From Rubrivivax sp. SCN 71-131 (GTDB lineage: Bacteria; Pseudomonadota; Gammaproteobacteria; Burkholderiales; Burkholderiaceae_C): a stretch of 37,374 nt of DNA. A program made the position numbers and the translations under genes. The stretch covers positions 1-37,374 of the forward strand of contig MEFD01000036.1 of assembly GCA_001724995.1 (NCBI GenBank), written 5' to 3'. Every line of letters begins with the position of its first letter. Positions within the stretch are counted from its first letter, which is position 1. Under the pieces are notes generated by a model that saw only the letters and a program-made list of their open reading frames with translations, was not told the origin of the DNA and made no database searches. Below are positions 19,026-27,959 of this stretch, piece by piece.

Positions 19026-20600
19026 TTACTTGCCTGCCGCCCCGACGCTCACCCAGTCGGCCTCCAGCCAGTTGTCCGCGCGGTGGACGACGTCGATGTT
19101 GCGGCGCGCGGCCCAGGGAATGACCTGGCGGTGCAGCGGGATGGTGTGTACCTGCTCCTTCCACTCGGCGAGCGCCGACTTGACGAGCTGCTCGCGCCGC
19201 ACGGGATCGGCCTCGACGCTGGAGGCGGCGGCCAGCGCGTCGAACTTGTCGTTGCGCGAGCGGCCGTAGTTGTAGAGGCCCTCGCCCTTGGCGCCGGGGT
19301 TTCGCATCACCGGGGTGAGCGTGGTCTCGGCGTCGACGATCGCGCCGCCCCAGCCGAGCATGTACAGGCTGGTGTCCGCCTTCTCGAGCTTGGGGAAGTA
19401 GGTGGCGCGCGGCATGGCGTTGACGCGCACCCTGACCTTGAGCTGAGCCCACATGCCGGCCAGCGCGATGCAGATTTCCTCGTCGTTGATGTAACGGTTG
19501 TTCGGGCAGTCCAGCGTGACCTCGAAGCCGTCGGCCCAGCCGGCCTCGGCCAGCAGCTTGCGCGCCAGCGCCAGGTCGAAGGGCTCGCGCTGCTCGAGCG
19601 CGGGGTCGTTGAAGTCGCCCAGCGGCGAGGGCGTCATGCCGCCGGTGGGCACGCTGAGGCCGTTCATCAGCTTGGTCTTCATCGTCTCGATGTCGATCGC
19701 GCGGTAGAGCGCGCGGCGCACGCGCACGTCCTTGAAGGGGTTGCGGTCCTTCACGCTGCCGTGCAGCAGCTCGTCGCGCTGCTGGTCCATGCCGATGAAG
19801 ACGATGCGGTTCTCCGGCCCCTCCACGATCTTCACGCCCGCGGTGTTGCGCAGCCGCGCGATGTCGCGCGGCGCGGGGTCGAGCACGAAGTCGATCTCGC
19901 CGGACAGGAGCGCGGCCAGCCGCGTGGCGTCGTTGGCGATCGGCAGGTAGACGATCTCCTGCACGTTGCCCCCGGGCTTGCCCCACCAGCCGGCAAAGCG
20001 CTTGAAGCTTGTGCGGATCCCCGGCTCGCGCTTGACGAGCTGGAAGGGGCCGGTGCCGTTGGCGGCGAAGCTGGCGTGGCTCTCCTCCTTGTCCTTGAAG
20101 TTCAGCGGGCGCTGCACCTTGTTCTTCTCCGCCCAGGCCCGGTTCATCACGAAGACGGTGTCGACGTGCTCGAGGAAGATGGGGTTGACGCGCTCGAGCC
20201 GGAACTCCACCGTCAGCGGGTCGATGGCCACCGGCGTTCCCAGCGCCTTGGCGTAGACGCTGAAGGTGCTGGCCGCGTCCTTGGCGCGGTTGACCGAGAA
20301 CACCACGTCCTCGGCGCCGAAGGGCGCACCGTCGTGGAAGGTCACGCCCGGACGCAGCTTGAAACGCCAGGTCTTCGGCCCCGTCTGCGACCATTCGGTG
20401 GCCAGCGCGGGCACGATGCGCAGCGCGCGATCGCGCCGCGTGAGCCGCTCGTACACCTGGCCGTTGACCGCGTTGGTCAGGCCCTCGTTCTGCGACTGCG
20501 GATCCATCGTCAGCGGATCGCCCTGGCTCGCCCAGCGCAGGGTCTGCGCAGGCGCCGCAAGCGGCAGGGCGAGCAGGAGCAAGGCGGCAATCAGGCGCAT
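19026..20600 (-). CDS. ABC-type dipeptide/oligopeptide (DppA-like) binding protein
   Basis: This 524-residue family 5 extracellular solute-binding protein resembles DppA/OppA and nickel-binding relatives. A signal peptide MRLIAALLLLALPLAAPAQT is followed by LRWASQGDPLTMDPQSQNE. The family marker WRFKLRPGVTFHDGAPFGAEDVVFS lies near residue 75. Later LYRAIDIETMKTKLMNG and YNYGRSRNDKFDAL match the second lobe. The start at 20600 has GGAG a few bases upstream; an ATG 38 codons earlier gives no signal peptide. It is encoded alone, with no DppBCDF permease or ATPase genes. The ligand is unknown. It converges tail to tail with the PEP-CTERM gene, nine bases apart. Confidence 0.9.
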   Translation of the reverse strand: MRLIAALLLLALPLAAPAQTLRWASQGDPLTMDPQSQNEGLTNAVNGQVYERLTRRDRALRIVPALATEWSQTGPKTWRFKLRPGVTFHDGAPFGAEDVVFSVNRAKDAASTFSVYAKALGTPVAIDPLTVEFRLERVNPIFLEHVDTVFVMNRAWAEKNKVQRPLNFKDKEESHASFAANGTGPFQLVKREPGIRTSFKRFAGWWGKPGGNVQEIVYLPIANDATRLAALLSGEIDFVLDPAPRDIARLRNTAGVKIVEGPENRIVFIGMDQQRDELLHGSVKDRNPFKDVRVRRALYRAIDIETMKTKLMNGLSVPTGGMTPSPLGDFNDPALEQREPFDLALARKLLAEAGWADGFEVTLDCPNNRYINDEEICIALAGMWAQLKVRVRVNAMPRATYFPKLEKADTSLYMLGWGGAIVDAETTLTPVMRNPGAKGEGLYNYGRSRNDKFDALAAASSVEADPVRREQLVKSALAEWKEQVHTIPLHRQVIPWAARRNIDVVHRADNWLEADWVSVGAAGK

Positions 20601-20676
20601 CGAGAGCTCCGCTCGTTCATGACGGCGCGCAGTGTAGGTGCGCTGTGCGTCGGGCCTGCGGCTTGACATGCGGCTC

Positions 20677-20687
20677 GGGGCCAGGTC
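20677..20687. repeat. GGGGCCAGGTC, inverted copy of 17988-17998
   Basis: This 11-base sequence is the exact reverse complement of 17988-17998. The pair brackets the PEP-CTERM and DppA-like genes. Chance occurrence is possible in GC-rich DNA. Confidence 0.35.
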
Positions 20688-20784
20688 ATGCCCATGGCCT
20701 TCATTTGCTTGCACTGCATCACAATTCCGGCGTTACCGCGGCTGCCGCGACCCGGTTCCGCGTCTTTCTCCGCCGGCGCGGCCC

Positions 20785-20790
20785 TACACT
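20785..20790 (+). promoter_or_regulatory. -10 element (TACACT) for the caspase-MORN gene
   Basis: TACACT lies 27 bases before the ATG at 20818. It matches the consensus in four of six positions and predicts a short leader of about 20 bases. No clear -35 is seen. The rest of 20601-20817 holds no gene that I can support. Confidence 0.35.
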
Positions 20791-20817
20791 GCCCCGTTCC
20801 CGGCGACGGGACTGCGC

Positions 20818-22917
20818 ATGACCCTCCGTCCCTCCTTTCGATGCCTGTGGCTGGGCTTGTCGGCCCTGCTGGCCGTGCTCGCGCTCGGGCTGGCCGGGCC
20901 TGCGCATGCGCGCCGGCTGGCGCTGGTGATCGGCAATGATGCCTACCAGAAGGTGGTCACGCTCGACCGTGCCGGCGCCGACGCCGAGGCGGTGGCGCGC
21001 GAACTGACCGCTGCGGGCTTCGAGGTTTCGCTGCACCGCGACCTCAGCAACACGCGCTTTGCCGTCGCCGTCTCGGAGTTCTACGACAAGGTGAAGAAGG
21101 GCGACGAGGTCGTCGTCTTCTACGCCGGCCACGGCGTGCAGACCGAGCGCGGTGCGCAGCTGCTGCCGGTGGACATCGAAGGCGATACCGAGTTCGTCGT
21201 CGAGCGCCTGTCGCAGCCGGTGAACGGCCTGCTCGACAGCCTGGAGCGACTGCAGCCGCGCATGTCGGTGGTCATCGTCGACGCCTGCCGCGACAACCCG
21301 CTGCGCGCCCAGGGTCGGCCCATCGGCGCTGCGCGCGGGCTCTCGGGCCCGAACGTCGCCCGCGGGCAGATGCTGATGTTCTCCGCCGCCAGCCGCGAGC
21401 GTGCGCTCGATTCGCTCGGCAAGGACGACCGCAATCCGAACGGCGTCTTCACGCGCGAGCTGCTTTCGCGCATGCGCACGCCCGGCCTGCCGTTCGAGCA
21501 GCTGGCGCGTCAGGTGCAGGACGCGGTCGAGAAGCTCGCCGCCACCATCCAGCACAAGCAGCGTCCGCTGATCGTCAACGACTCGATCGGCGACTTCGCC
21601 TTCTACCCCGCGGCCGGCGGCGTCGCGGCGGCCGCGACCCAGGCCGCGCCGGCGGCCGCGCCCGGCGCGGCGGCGCAGCTGGCCGTCGCGCGCGAGGACC
21701 GCTTCTGGGACGGCGTGCTCAAGGCCGACACCTCCGAGGCCTACCGCAGCTACCTCGAGCGCTACCCGAACGGCGAATATGCCGTCGTTGCGCGTGCGGC
21801 GCTCGCCAAGCGCAGCCAGGATCAGGGCGCGATGCTGGCGCAGAACAGCACCCGCAGCGCCGAGGCGGCGCCGGCTGCCGCCCCGGCGGCGGCGCCCTTG
21901 GTCGAACCGGGTGCGGGGCCTGGTGCTGCGGGCGGCGCGGGCCTCGCCAACCTGCCCGCGCCCGCCACCGATCCGGCGCCCGGTCCGGCGCCTGCAGCCG
22001 CCACGCCCGCACCACCGAAGGCATCGACGGCATCGACGCCGTCGGTGACGACGCATCCTCCCGCGCCCCCTGCGGGAGACGCCGTGGCCCATGCCGCCTA
22101 TGCGCTGCCCAACGGCGACCGCTACGAGGGCGAGGTGCGCGGCAACCAGCGCAGCGGGCGCGGCAGCTACCGCTTTGCCAACGGCGACCGTTACGAGGGT
22201 GAGTTCGCCGCCGATCAGTTCATGGGCCAGGGCGTGATGCACTTTGCCAACGGCGATCGCTACGAGGGAGGCTTCAGCGGCACCGCCAGGCAGGGGCGGG
22301 GCGTGATGGTGTTCGCCAACGGCGACCGCTACGAGGGCGGCTACGAGGGCAACCTCTACGAGGGGCAGGGCAGCCTCGTGCTGTCCAGCGGCGAGCGCTA
22401 CACCGGGTCGTTCCACCAGGGGCGCAAGAGCGGCCAGGGCGAGCAGCTCTTCGCCAACAAGGACCGCTACGTCGGTGCCTTCGAGGGCGACCAGCCGCAG
22501 GGCCGGGGCGCGATGACGCACGCCAACGGCGACGTCTACGAGGGCGGCTTCGCGCAGGGCGTGAAGCAGGGCGAGGGCCGCTACCGCTTTGCCAACGGCG
22601 ACGTCTACGAGGGCGGCTTCGAGGGCGGGCTCTTCAGCGGCAAGGGCCGGCTGACGCTGGCCAGCGGCGACCGCTACGAAGGCCACTTCGCCAACAACGT
22701 CAAGCACGGTTCGGGCGTGCACTACTTCGCCGGTGGCGACCGCTACGAGGGCCCGTTCAGGAGCGGGGCCCAGCATGGCCAGGGCACGCACTACTTCGCC
22801 AACGGCGACCGCTTCGTCGGCCCCTTCGTCGCCGGGCTTCGCCACGGCAGGGGCGTCTACCACTTCGCCGGCGGCTCGTCGCGCGAGATCGAGTACGACA
22901 AGGGCGTCGAGAAGTAG
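20818..22917 (+). CDS. exported caspase-fold (peptidase C14) protein with MORN repeats
   Basis: This 699-residue multidomain protein has four parts. Residues 1-31 form a signal peptide ending AHA. Residues 32-265 are a caspase/orthocaspase p20-like domain (RRLALVIGNDAY at 32-43). It keeps the catalytic dyad: His105 in FYAGHG and Cys157 in VDACRDNP, with SAASRERALD and GVFTRELL downstream. Residues 295-333 carry the YLERYPNGEYAVVAR motif often linked to bacterial caspase proteins, followed by a Pro/Ala linker to about 425. From 429 to 691 there are eleven full MORN repeats of 23 residues (NGDRYEG core) and one decayed copy. Caspases of this group usually cut after Arg/Lys; MORN arrays bind lipids or act as scaffolds. 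Both roles are inferred here. No obvious partner gene is adjacent. Confidence 0.9.
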   Translation: MTLRPSFRCLWLGLSALLAVLALGLAGPAHARRLALVIGNDAYQKVVTLDRAGADAEAVARELTAAGFEVSLHRDLSNTRFAVAVSEFYDKVKKGDEVVVFYAGHGVQTERGAQLLPVDIEGDTEFVVERLSQPVNGLLDSLERLQPRMSVVIVDACRDNPLRAQGRPIGAARGLSGPNVARGQMLMFSAASRERALDSLGKDDRNPNGVFTRELLSRMRTPGLPFEQLARQVQDAVEKLAATIQHKQRPLIVNDSIGDFAFYPAAGGVAAAATQAAPAAAPGAAAQLAVAREDRFWDGVLKADTSEAYRSYLERYPNGEYAVVARAALAKRSQDQGAMLAQNSTRSAEAAPAAAPAAAPLVEPGAGPGAAGGAGLANLPAPATDPAPGPAPAAATPAPPKASTASTPSVTTHPPAPPAGDAVAHAAYALPNGDRYEGEVRGNQRSGRGSYRFANGDRYEGEFAADQFMGQGVMHFANGDRYEGGFSGTARQGRGVMVFANGDRYEGGYEGNLYEGQGSLVLSSGERYTGSFHQGRKSGQGEQLFANKDRYVGAFEGDQPQGRGAMTHANGDVYEGGFAQGVKQGEGRYRFANGDVYEGGFEGGLFSGKGRLTLASGDRYEGHFANNVKHGSGVHYFAGGDRYEGPFRSGAQHGQGTHYFANGDRFVGPFVAGLRHGRGVYHFAGGSSREIEYDKGVEK
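22102..22890 (+). repeat. tandem 69-bp coding repeats (MORN array)
   Basis: Eleven units plus one degenerate unit of 69 bases encode the 23-residue MORN repeats. The best-conserved DNA core reads AACGGCGACCGCTACGAGGG. Units have diverged in their second half, so the array is not a recent expansion. Confidence 0.85.
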
Positions 22918-22922
22918 TCTCG

Positions 22923-22977
22923 GAACCCGGGATCGCTCCCGCTCCCGCCGCACGGGAGAGCCGCAGATTCCGGGTTC
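22923..22977. terminator. bidirectional hairpin between convergent genes
   Basis: GAACCCGG at 22923-22930 pairs perfectly with CCGGGTTC at 22970-22977. The stem extends inward with an inner CTCCCG/CGGGAG pair. It lies between the ends of the caspase-MORN gene and rfbC. There is no strong T-tract. A second perfect hairpin, CCCGCTCC/GGAGCGGG at 22981-22999, sits within the last codons of rfbC. Confidence 0.45.
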
Positions 22978-23587
22978 ACTCCCGCTCCGGCGGAGCGGGC
23001 AGGGGTGAGGCTGCAGGCAAGCCATCCCCGGCTTCCCCGAGCCGCGGCGCCGCCGCATCCTTGGCCGCGATCATCGGCGTGCCGCCGACGCGCGCCAGCG
23101 GCCACGCGATGGCCAGCGCCGCATCATCCCAGCGCAGTGCGCGCTCGCAGTCGCGCGCGTAGACGTCGGTGGTCTTGTAGAGGAAATGCGTGTCATCCTC
23201 GAGGGCGAGAAAACCGTGCGCGAAGCCCTCCGGAATCCAGAGCTGGTGGCGGTTCTCGGCGGAGAGCTCCACGCCCACCCACTGCCCGAAGCATGGCGAC
23301 CCCTGCCGGATGTCGACGGCGACATCGAAGGCGGCCCCCTTGACGACGCGCACGAGCTTGCCCTGCGGGTGCGGCGGCAGCTGGTAGTGCAGGCCGCGCA
23401 GCACGCCGGCCCGGCTGCAGGAATGGTTGTCCTGCACGAAGGGGCGCGGCGCGGGCAGGCCCAGCTCGCGCAGGCCGGCGTCGAAACGCGCCTGGTTCCA
23501 GCTCTCCATGAACCAGCCGCGCTCGTCGGTGAAGACCGCGGGCTCGACGACGACGACGCCGGGCAGCGGGGTGGCGACGAGCTTCAT
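22976..23587 (-). CDS. rfbC: dTDP-4-dehydrorhamnose 3,5-epimerase
   Basis: RfbC/RmlC performs the third step of dTDP-L-rhamnose synthesis, epimerising C3 and C5 of the 4-keto sugar. The 203-residue cupin protein shows [23 protein letters not shown], then [20 protein letters not shown], with the catalytic His in the last motif. [22 protein letters not shown] and [24 protein letters not shown] follow; the catalytic Asp lies in the DDA region near 166. The family normally ends shortly after SAKDAAAP. Here about 20 further Pro/Ala-rich residues are encoded by hairpin DNA. Its ATG overlaps the rfbA stop (ATGA). It is the last gene of the nucleotide-sugar operon. Confidence 0.94.
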   Translation of the reverse strand: MKLVATPLPGVVVVEPAVFTDERGWFMESWNQARFDAGLRELGLPAPRPFVQDNHSCSRAGVLRGLHYQLPPHPQGKLVRVVKGAAFDVAVDIRQGSPCFGQWVGVELSAENRHQLWIPEGFAHGFLALEDDTHFLYKTTDVYARDCERALRWDDAALAIAWPLARVGGTPMIAAKDAAAPRLGEAGDGLPAASPLPAPPERE

Positions 23588-24468
23588 CGGAAGACCTTCT
23601 CGGCGAGCACCTGCATCAGGTACTGGCCGTAGCCGTTCTTCAGCATGGGTTGCGCGAGCCGCTCGACGTCGGCGGCGCTGATCCAGCCCGAGCGGTAGGC
23701 GATCTCCTCCGGGCAGGCGACCTTCAGGCCCTGGCGCTTCTCCAGCGTGGCAATGAACTGTCCGGCTTCGAGCAGGCTGTCGTGCGTGCCGGTATCGAGC
23801 CACGCGTAGCCGCGACCCATGATCTCCACCTCCAGCTGGCCCTGGCGCAGGTACTGCGCGTTGACCTCGGTGATCTCGAGCTCGCCGCGCGCGCTGGGCT
23901 TGATGCTCGCGGCGATGTCGCAGACCTGCTCGTCGTAGAAGTAGAGGCCGGTGACGGCGTAGTTGCTCTTGGGCTGGCGCGGCTTTTCCTCGATGCTGAT
24001 GGCGCGGCGCCTCTCGTCGAACTCGACCACGCCGTAGCGCTCGGGGTCGTGCACGTGGTAGGCGAAGACCGAGGCGCCGCGGGCGCGCGCGTCGGCGCGC
24101 CGCAGCAGCGGCTGGAAATCGTGGCCGTGGAAGATGTTGTCGCCGAGCACGAGGGCGCTTGGCGCGCCGCCGATGAAGTCGCGCCCGAGGAGGAAGGCCT
24201 GCGCCAGGCCGTCGGGGCTTGGCTGCACGCAGTACGACAGGTTCAGCCCGAAGCGGCTGCCGTCGCCCAGCAGCGCCGCAAAGCGCGGCGTGTCCTGCGG
24301 CGTGCTAATGACGAGCACGTCGCGCATGCCGGCGAGCATCAGCGTGGCGAGCGGGTAGTAGACCATCGGCTTGTCGTACACCGGCAGCAGTTGCTTGCTC
24401 ATCGCCAGCGTGGCCGGATGCAGCCGTGTGCCGGAGCCTCCGGCGAGGATGATGCCCTTGCGATTCAT
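23584..24468 (-). CDS. rfbA: glucose-1-phosphate thymidylyltransferase
   Basis: RfbA/RmlA joins glucose-1-phosphate and dTTP to give dTDP-glucose, the first step of dTDP-rhamnose synthesis. The 294-residue protein begins [20 protein letters not shown], the nucleotide-binding loop. It continues with [17 protein letters not shown] and then [14 protein letters not shown], which carries the metal-binding Asp. [20 protein letters not shown] and [20 protein letters not shown] match the family throughout. Length is normal. It lies 27 bases after rfbD and overlaps rfbC by four. Confidence 0.96.
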   Translation of the reverse strand: MNRKGIILAGGSGTRLHPATLAMSKQLLPVYDKPMVYYPLATLMLAGMRDVLVISTPQDTPRFAALLGDGSRFGLNLSYCVQPSPDGLAQAFLLGRDFIGGAPSALVLGDNIFHGHDFQPLLRRADARARGASVFAYHVHDPERYGVVEFDERRRAISIEEKPRQPKSNYAVTGLYFYDEQVCDIAASIKPSARGELEITEVNAQYLRQGQLEVEIMGRGYAWLDTGTHDSLLEAGQFIATLEKRQGLKVACPEEIAYRSGWISAADVERLAQPMLKNGYGQYLMQVLAEKVFR

Positions 24469-24495
24469 GGATGACGGTTCGTGGAGGAGGCGGGT

Positions 24496-25395
24496 TCAGG
24501 CGCCCAGCACTTCGCGCAGCATGCGCTCGACGCCGCCCTGCCACGGCGGCAGCACGAGGCCGAAGTCGCGCTGCAGCTTGGCAGTCGACAGGCGGGAGTT
24601 CAGCGGCCGGCGCGCAGGCGTCGGGAAGGCGGTCGTCGCCACGGCGTGGATCGCCTCGGGCGCGACCTTGACGGCCTGACCGTGCGCGCGCGCCCACTCG
24701 ATGACGAAGCGCGCGTAGCCGTGCCAGCTGGTTTCGCCGCCGGCCACGCAGTGGTAGGTGCCGGCAAGCGTCGGGTCGGCGCAGGCCGCGCGCAGCGCGT
24801 GCGCCGAAACGTCGGCCAGCAGGTCGGCGCCGGTGGGCGCGCCGACCTGGTCGTCGATCACGCGCAGCTCGTCGCGTTCGGCGGCCAGCTTCAGCATGGT
24901 ACGCGCGAAGTTGCCGCCGCGCGCGGCGTAGACCCAGCTCGTGCGCAGGATCAGGTGGCGGCAGCCGCTGGCGCGGATCGCCTCCTCGCCCTCGAGCTTG
25001 GTGCGTCCGTAGACGCTCAGCGGGCCGGTCGCGGCCTCTTCGCCTCGGGCAGCGCTGCCGCTGCCGTCGAAGACGTAGTCGGTGCTGAAGTGCAGCAGCC
25101 ACGCGCCGCGCGCCGCCGCTGCGCGCGCCAGCACGCCGGGCGCCGTGGCGTTGATCGCGCGTGCGAGTTCGGGCTCGCTCTCGGCGCGGTCGACCGCGGT
25201 GTGCGCGGCGGCGTTGGCGATGAGGTCGGGCTGCACGCGGTCGACGAGTCCGGCCAGCGACTCGGGCGCGCCGAAGTCGGCGCAATGCGGCGCCGGCGTG
25301 TCGCAGTCGCAGGCGGTGAGCTGGCCCAGCGGCGCCAGCGCGCGCTGCAGCTCCCAGCCGACCTGGCCCTTGCAGCCCAGCAGCAGGATCTTCAC
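24496..25395 (-). CDS. rfbD: dTDP-4-dehydrorhamnose reductase
   Basis: RfbD/RmlD reduces dTDP-4-keto-L-rhamnose to dTDP-L-rhamnose with NAD(P)H. The 299-residue short-chain dehydrogenase starts VKILLLGCKGQVGWELQRAL, with the GxxGxxG cofactor loop. It has DLIANAAAHTAVDRAE, then FSTDYVFDGSG and the catalytic YGRTKLEGE. The LRTSWVYAARGGNFARTML segment is typical of the family. The start is GTG at 25395, four bases after the rfbB stop; the reading frame upstream contains no homologous sequence. The C-terminal PLNSRLSTAKLQRDFGL region is normal. Confidence 0.95.
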   Translation of the reverse strand: MKILLLGCKGQVGWELQRALAPLGQLTACDCDTPAPHCADFGAPESLAGLVDRVQPDLIANAAAHTAVDRAESEPELARAINATAPGVLARAAAARGAWLLHFSTDYVFDGSGSAARGEEAATGPLSVYGRTKLEGEEAIRASGCRHLILRTSWVYAARGGNFARTMLKLAAERDELRVIDDQVGAPTGADLLADVSAHALRAACADPTLAGTYHCVAGGETSWHGYARFVIEWARAHGQAVKVAPEAIHAVATTAFPTPARRPLNSRLSTAKLQRDFGLVLPPWQGGVERMLREVLGA

Positions 25396-25399
25396 GCGT

Positions 25400-26467
25400 T
25401 CACCCGCGGGCGGCGTAGTTCGTCGCCACCCAGTCGCGGTAGCTGCCGCTCTGCACCGCGGCCACCCAGTCGGCATGCGAGAGGTACCACTGCACCGTCT
25501 TGCGGATGCCGGTCTCGAAGCTCTCGGCCGGGCGCCAGCCGAGCTCGCGCTCGATCTTGCGCGCGTCGATGGCGTAGCGGCGGTCATGGCCGGGTCGGTC
25601 CTTCACGTGGCTGATCAGCCGCGCGTAGGGCCCTGCGGGGTCGGGCCGCAGTTCGTCCAGCAGCGCGCAGACGGTGTGCACGATGTCGCGGTTGGGCTGC
25701 TCGTTCCAGCCGCCGATGTTGTAGACCTCGCCGCAGCGGCCCTGCGCCAGCACGGCGCGGATGGCGCTGCAGTGGTCGCCCACAAAGAGCCAGTCGCGCA
25801 CCTGCATGCCGTCGCCGTAGACCGGCAGCGGCTTGCCCGCCAGGGCGTTGACGATCATCAGCGGGATCAGCTTCTCGGGGAACTGGAAGGGCCCGTAGTT
25901 GTTGCTGCAGTTGGTGGTGAGCACCGGCAGCCCATAGGTGTGCTTCCAGGCGCGAACGAGGTGGTCGCTGGCCGCCTTGCTCGCCGAGTAGGGGCTGTTG
26001 GGTTGGTAGGGGTGGGTCTCGGTGAAGGCGGGCGCGTCGCTGGCCAGGCTGCCGTAGACCTCGTCGGTACTGATGTGCAGGAAACGCCAGGCCGCCCTGG
26101 CGTCTCCTTCCAGCGCGCTCCAGTACGCGCGCATGGCCTCGAGCAGGGTGAACGTGCCCTCGACGTTGGTTTTGATGAAGGCGCCGGGGCCGTGGATGCT
26201 GCGGTCGACGTGGCTCTCGGCGGCGAAGTGCAGCACGGCGCGCGGGCGGTGCTCGGCGAGCAGCCGGTCGAGCAGCGCACGGTCGCCGATGTCGCCGTGC
26301 ACGAAGACGTGGCGCGCGTCGCCTTCGAGCGCGGCCAGGTTCTGCCGGTTGCCGGCGTAGGTGAGGGCGTCGAGGTTGACGATGGGCTCGGCGGCGGCGT
26401 CGGCCAGCCAGTCGAGCACGAAGTTGCTGCCGATGAAGCCGGCGCCGCCGGTGACGAGAAGGGTCAT
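25400..26467 (-). CDS. rfbB: dTDP-glucose 4,6-dehydratase
   Basis: RfbB/RmlB converts dTDP-glucose to dTDP-4-keto-6-deoxyglucose, the second step of the rhamnose pathway. The 355-residue protein opens [17 protein letters not shown], with the NAD-binding GGAGFIG. It continues with [10 protein letters not shown], then [12 protein letters not shown] and ISTDEVYG. The catalytic tyrosine and lysine lie in [32 protein letters not shown] and [17 protein letters not shown] are family hallmarks. The ATG overlaps the manC stop (ATGA), so the two are coupled. Confidence 0.96.
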   Translation of the reverse strand: MTLLVTGGAGFIGSNFVLDWLADAAAEPIVNLDALTYAGNRQNLAALEGDARHVFVHGDIGDRALLDRLLAEHRPRAVLHFAAESHVDRSIHGPGAFIKTNVEGTFTLLEAMRAYWSALEGDARAAWRFLHISTDEVYGSLASDAPAFTETHPYQPNSPYSASKAASDHLVRAWKHTYGLPVLTTNCSNNYGPFQFPEKLIPLMIVNALAGKPLPVYGDGMQVRDWLFVGDHCSAIRAVLAQGRCGEVYNIGGWNEQPNRDIVHTVCALLDELRPDPAGPYARLISHVKDRPGHDRRYAIDARKIERELGWRPAESFETGIRKTVQWYLSHADWVAAVQSGSYRDWVATNYAARG

Positions 26468-27924
26468 GCTCTGCCGTAGGTGTCTTCGAAGCGGACGATG
26501 TCGTCCTCGCCGAGATAGGAGCCGGACTGTACTTCGATGATCTCGAGCGGCACCTTGCCCGGGTTGGCCAGGCGGTGCACCTGGCCCAGCGGAATGTAGG
26601 TGCTCTGGTTCTCGCTCAGCAGCACGATCTTGTCGCCCACCGTCACTTCGGCCGTGCCCGAGACGACGATCCAGTGCTCGGCGCGGTGGTGGTGCATCTG
26701 CAGGCTCAGCGACGCGCCGGGCTTGACGAGGATGCGCTTGACCTGGTGGCGCGGGCCGTGGTCGATGCTGTCGTACCAGCCCCAGGGCCGGTGCACCTTG
26801 CGGTGCAGCGCGTGCTCGCCGCGCTGCTCGGCACCGAGCTGGCCGACGATCTTCTTCACGTCCTGGCTCTTGTCGCGGTCGGCGACGAGCACGGCGTCGG
26901 GCGTCTCGACGACGACCACGTTGTCCAGGCCCACCGCGGCCACCAGGCGGCTGGTGGCGTGCACCAGCGTGTTGCGGCTGTCGGTGACGATGGCGTCGCC
27001 GCTGCAGGCGTTGCCCTGCCCGTCGTGCTCGGCGACCTGCCACACCGCCTCCCAGGCGCCGAGGTCGTTCCAGCCGGCGTCCAGCGCCACCATGCGGATG
27101 TCGATGCCGCTGCCCGGGCAGCGCTCCATCACCGCATAGTCGACCGATTCGGCCGGCACGGCCTCGAACTCGGCCCTGCCCGGGCGCACGAAGGCGGCGT
27201 CGGTGCTGCGCACGGCGAAGGCGCTGCGGCAGGCGGCGGCGATGTCGGGGCGAAAGCGCTCGAGCGCGGCCATCCAGGTCGACGCGCGCAGCACGAACAG
27301 GCCGGCGTTCCAGGCGTAGTGGCCATCGGCGAGGTAGGCCTTGGCCGTCTCGAGGTCGGGTTTCTCGACGAAGCGCTCGACCATGGCCTCGCCGCCATCC
27401 GTCGCGGCTGCGCAGCGGATGTAGCCGTAGCCGGTCTCCGGCCGGTCCGGCACGACGCCGAGGATGGCAATGCCGCCACCCGCGGCCACGGCGACCGCGC
27501 GGCGCATCGCCGCGGTGAAGGCCGCAGGCCGAGTCACCGTCTGGTCCGCCGGCGTGACGACGAGCACCGGGTCGGCGTCGCCGTGCAGCGCCTGCAGCGC
27601 CTGCAGCGCGGCCAGGGTCAGCGCCGGCGCGGTGTTGCGGCCCGCGGGCTCGAGGATCACGGCAGCCGGCGGCGCGCCGATCTCGTGCAACTGGTCGAGC
27701 ACGAGGAAGCGGTGCTCCTCGTTGCCGACGACGAGCGGGCGCTGCACCGCGAGGGCCGCGTCGGCCAGGTCCCGCAGCCGCGCCACGGCCTGCTGGAACA
27801 GGCTTTGCGCGCCGGAGAGCACGAGGAACTGCTTCGGGTAGCCGGCACGCGACAGCGGCCACAGCCGCGTGCCGGAGCCGCCGGCCATGATCACCGGCAG
27901 CACGGGGGTCTTGTTCCTGCTCAT
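26464..27924 (-). CDS. manC: mannose-1-phosphate guanylyltransferase / mannose-6-phosphate isomerase
   Basis: This bifunctional type II PMI/GMP enzyme makes GDP-mannose for polysaccharides. The 486-residue protein has [22 protein letters not shown] near residue 12, the pyrophosphorylase signature. VVTPADQTV and [24 protein letters not shown] follow. The C-terminal isomerase cupin starts at about 365 with [12 protein letters not shown] and contains [19 protein letters not shown], whose histidines and glutamates bind the metal. The start at 27924 (MSRNKT) gives the family N-terminus; an ATG 30 codons upstream would overlap into galE. It follows galE after 35 bases. Confidence 0.94.
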   Translation of the reverse strand: MSRNKTPVLPVIMAGGSGTRLWPLSRAGYPKQFLVLSGAQSLFQQAVARLRDLADAALAVQRPLVVGNEEHRFLVLDQLHEIGAPPAAVILEPAGRNTAPALTLAALQALQALHGDADPVLVVTPADQTVTRPAAFTAAMRRAVAVAAGGGIAILGVVPDRPETGYGYIRCAAATDGGEAMVERFVEKPDLETAKAYLADGHYAWNAGLFVLRASTWMAALERFRPDIAAACRSAFAVRSTDAAFVRPGRAEFEAVPAESVDYAVMERCPGSGIDIRMVALDAGWNDLGAWEAVWQVAEHDGQGNACSGDAIVTDSRNTLVHATSRLVAAVGLDNVVVVETPDAVLVADRDKSQDVKKIVGQLGAEQRGEHALHRKVHRPWGWYDSIDHGPRHQVKRILVKPGASLSLQMHHHRAEHWIVVSGTAEVTVGDKIVLLSENQSTYIPLGQVHRLANPGKVPLEIIEVQSGSYLGEDDIVRFEDTYGRA

Positions 27925-27959
27925 CTCGGGCGTCGTGGGTGTGGGTTCAAGGGCCGCAT

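Noticed and set aside
22102..22890. Regular repeats considered as a CRISPR-like array
   Set aside because: The 69-base period is in frame and encodes MORN repeats.
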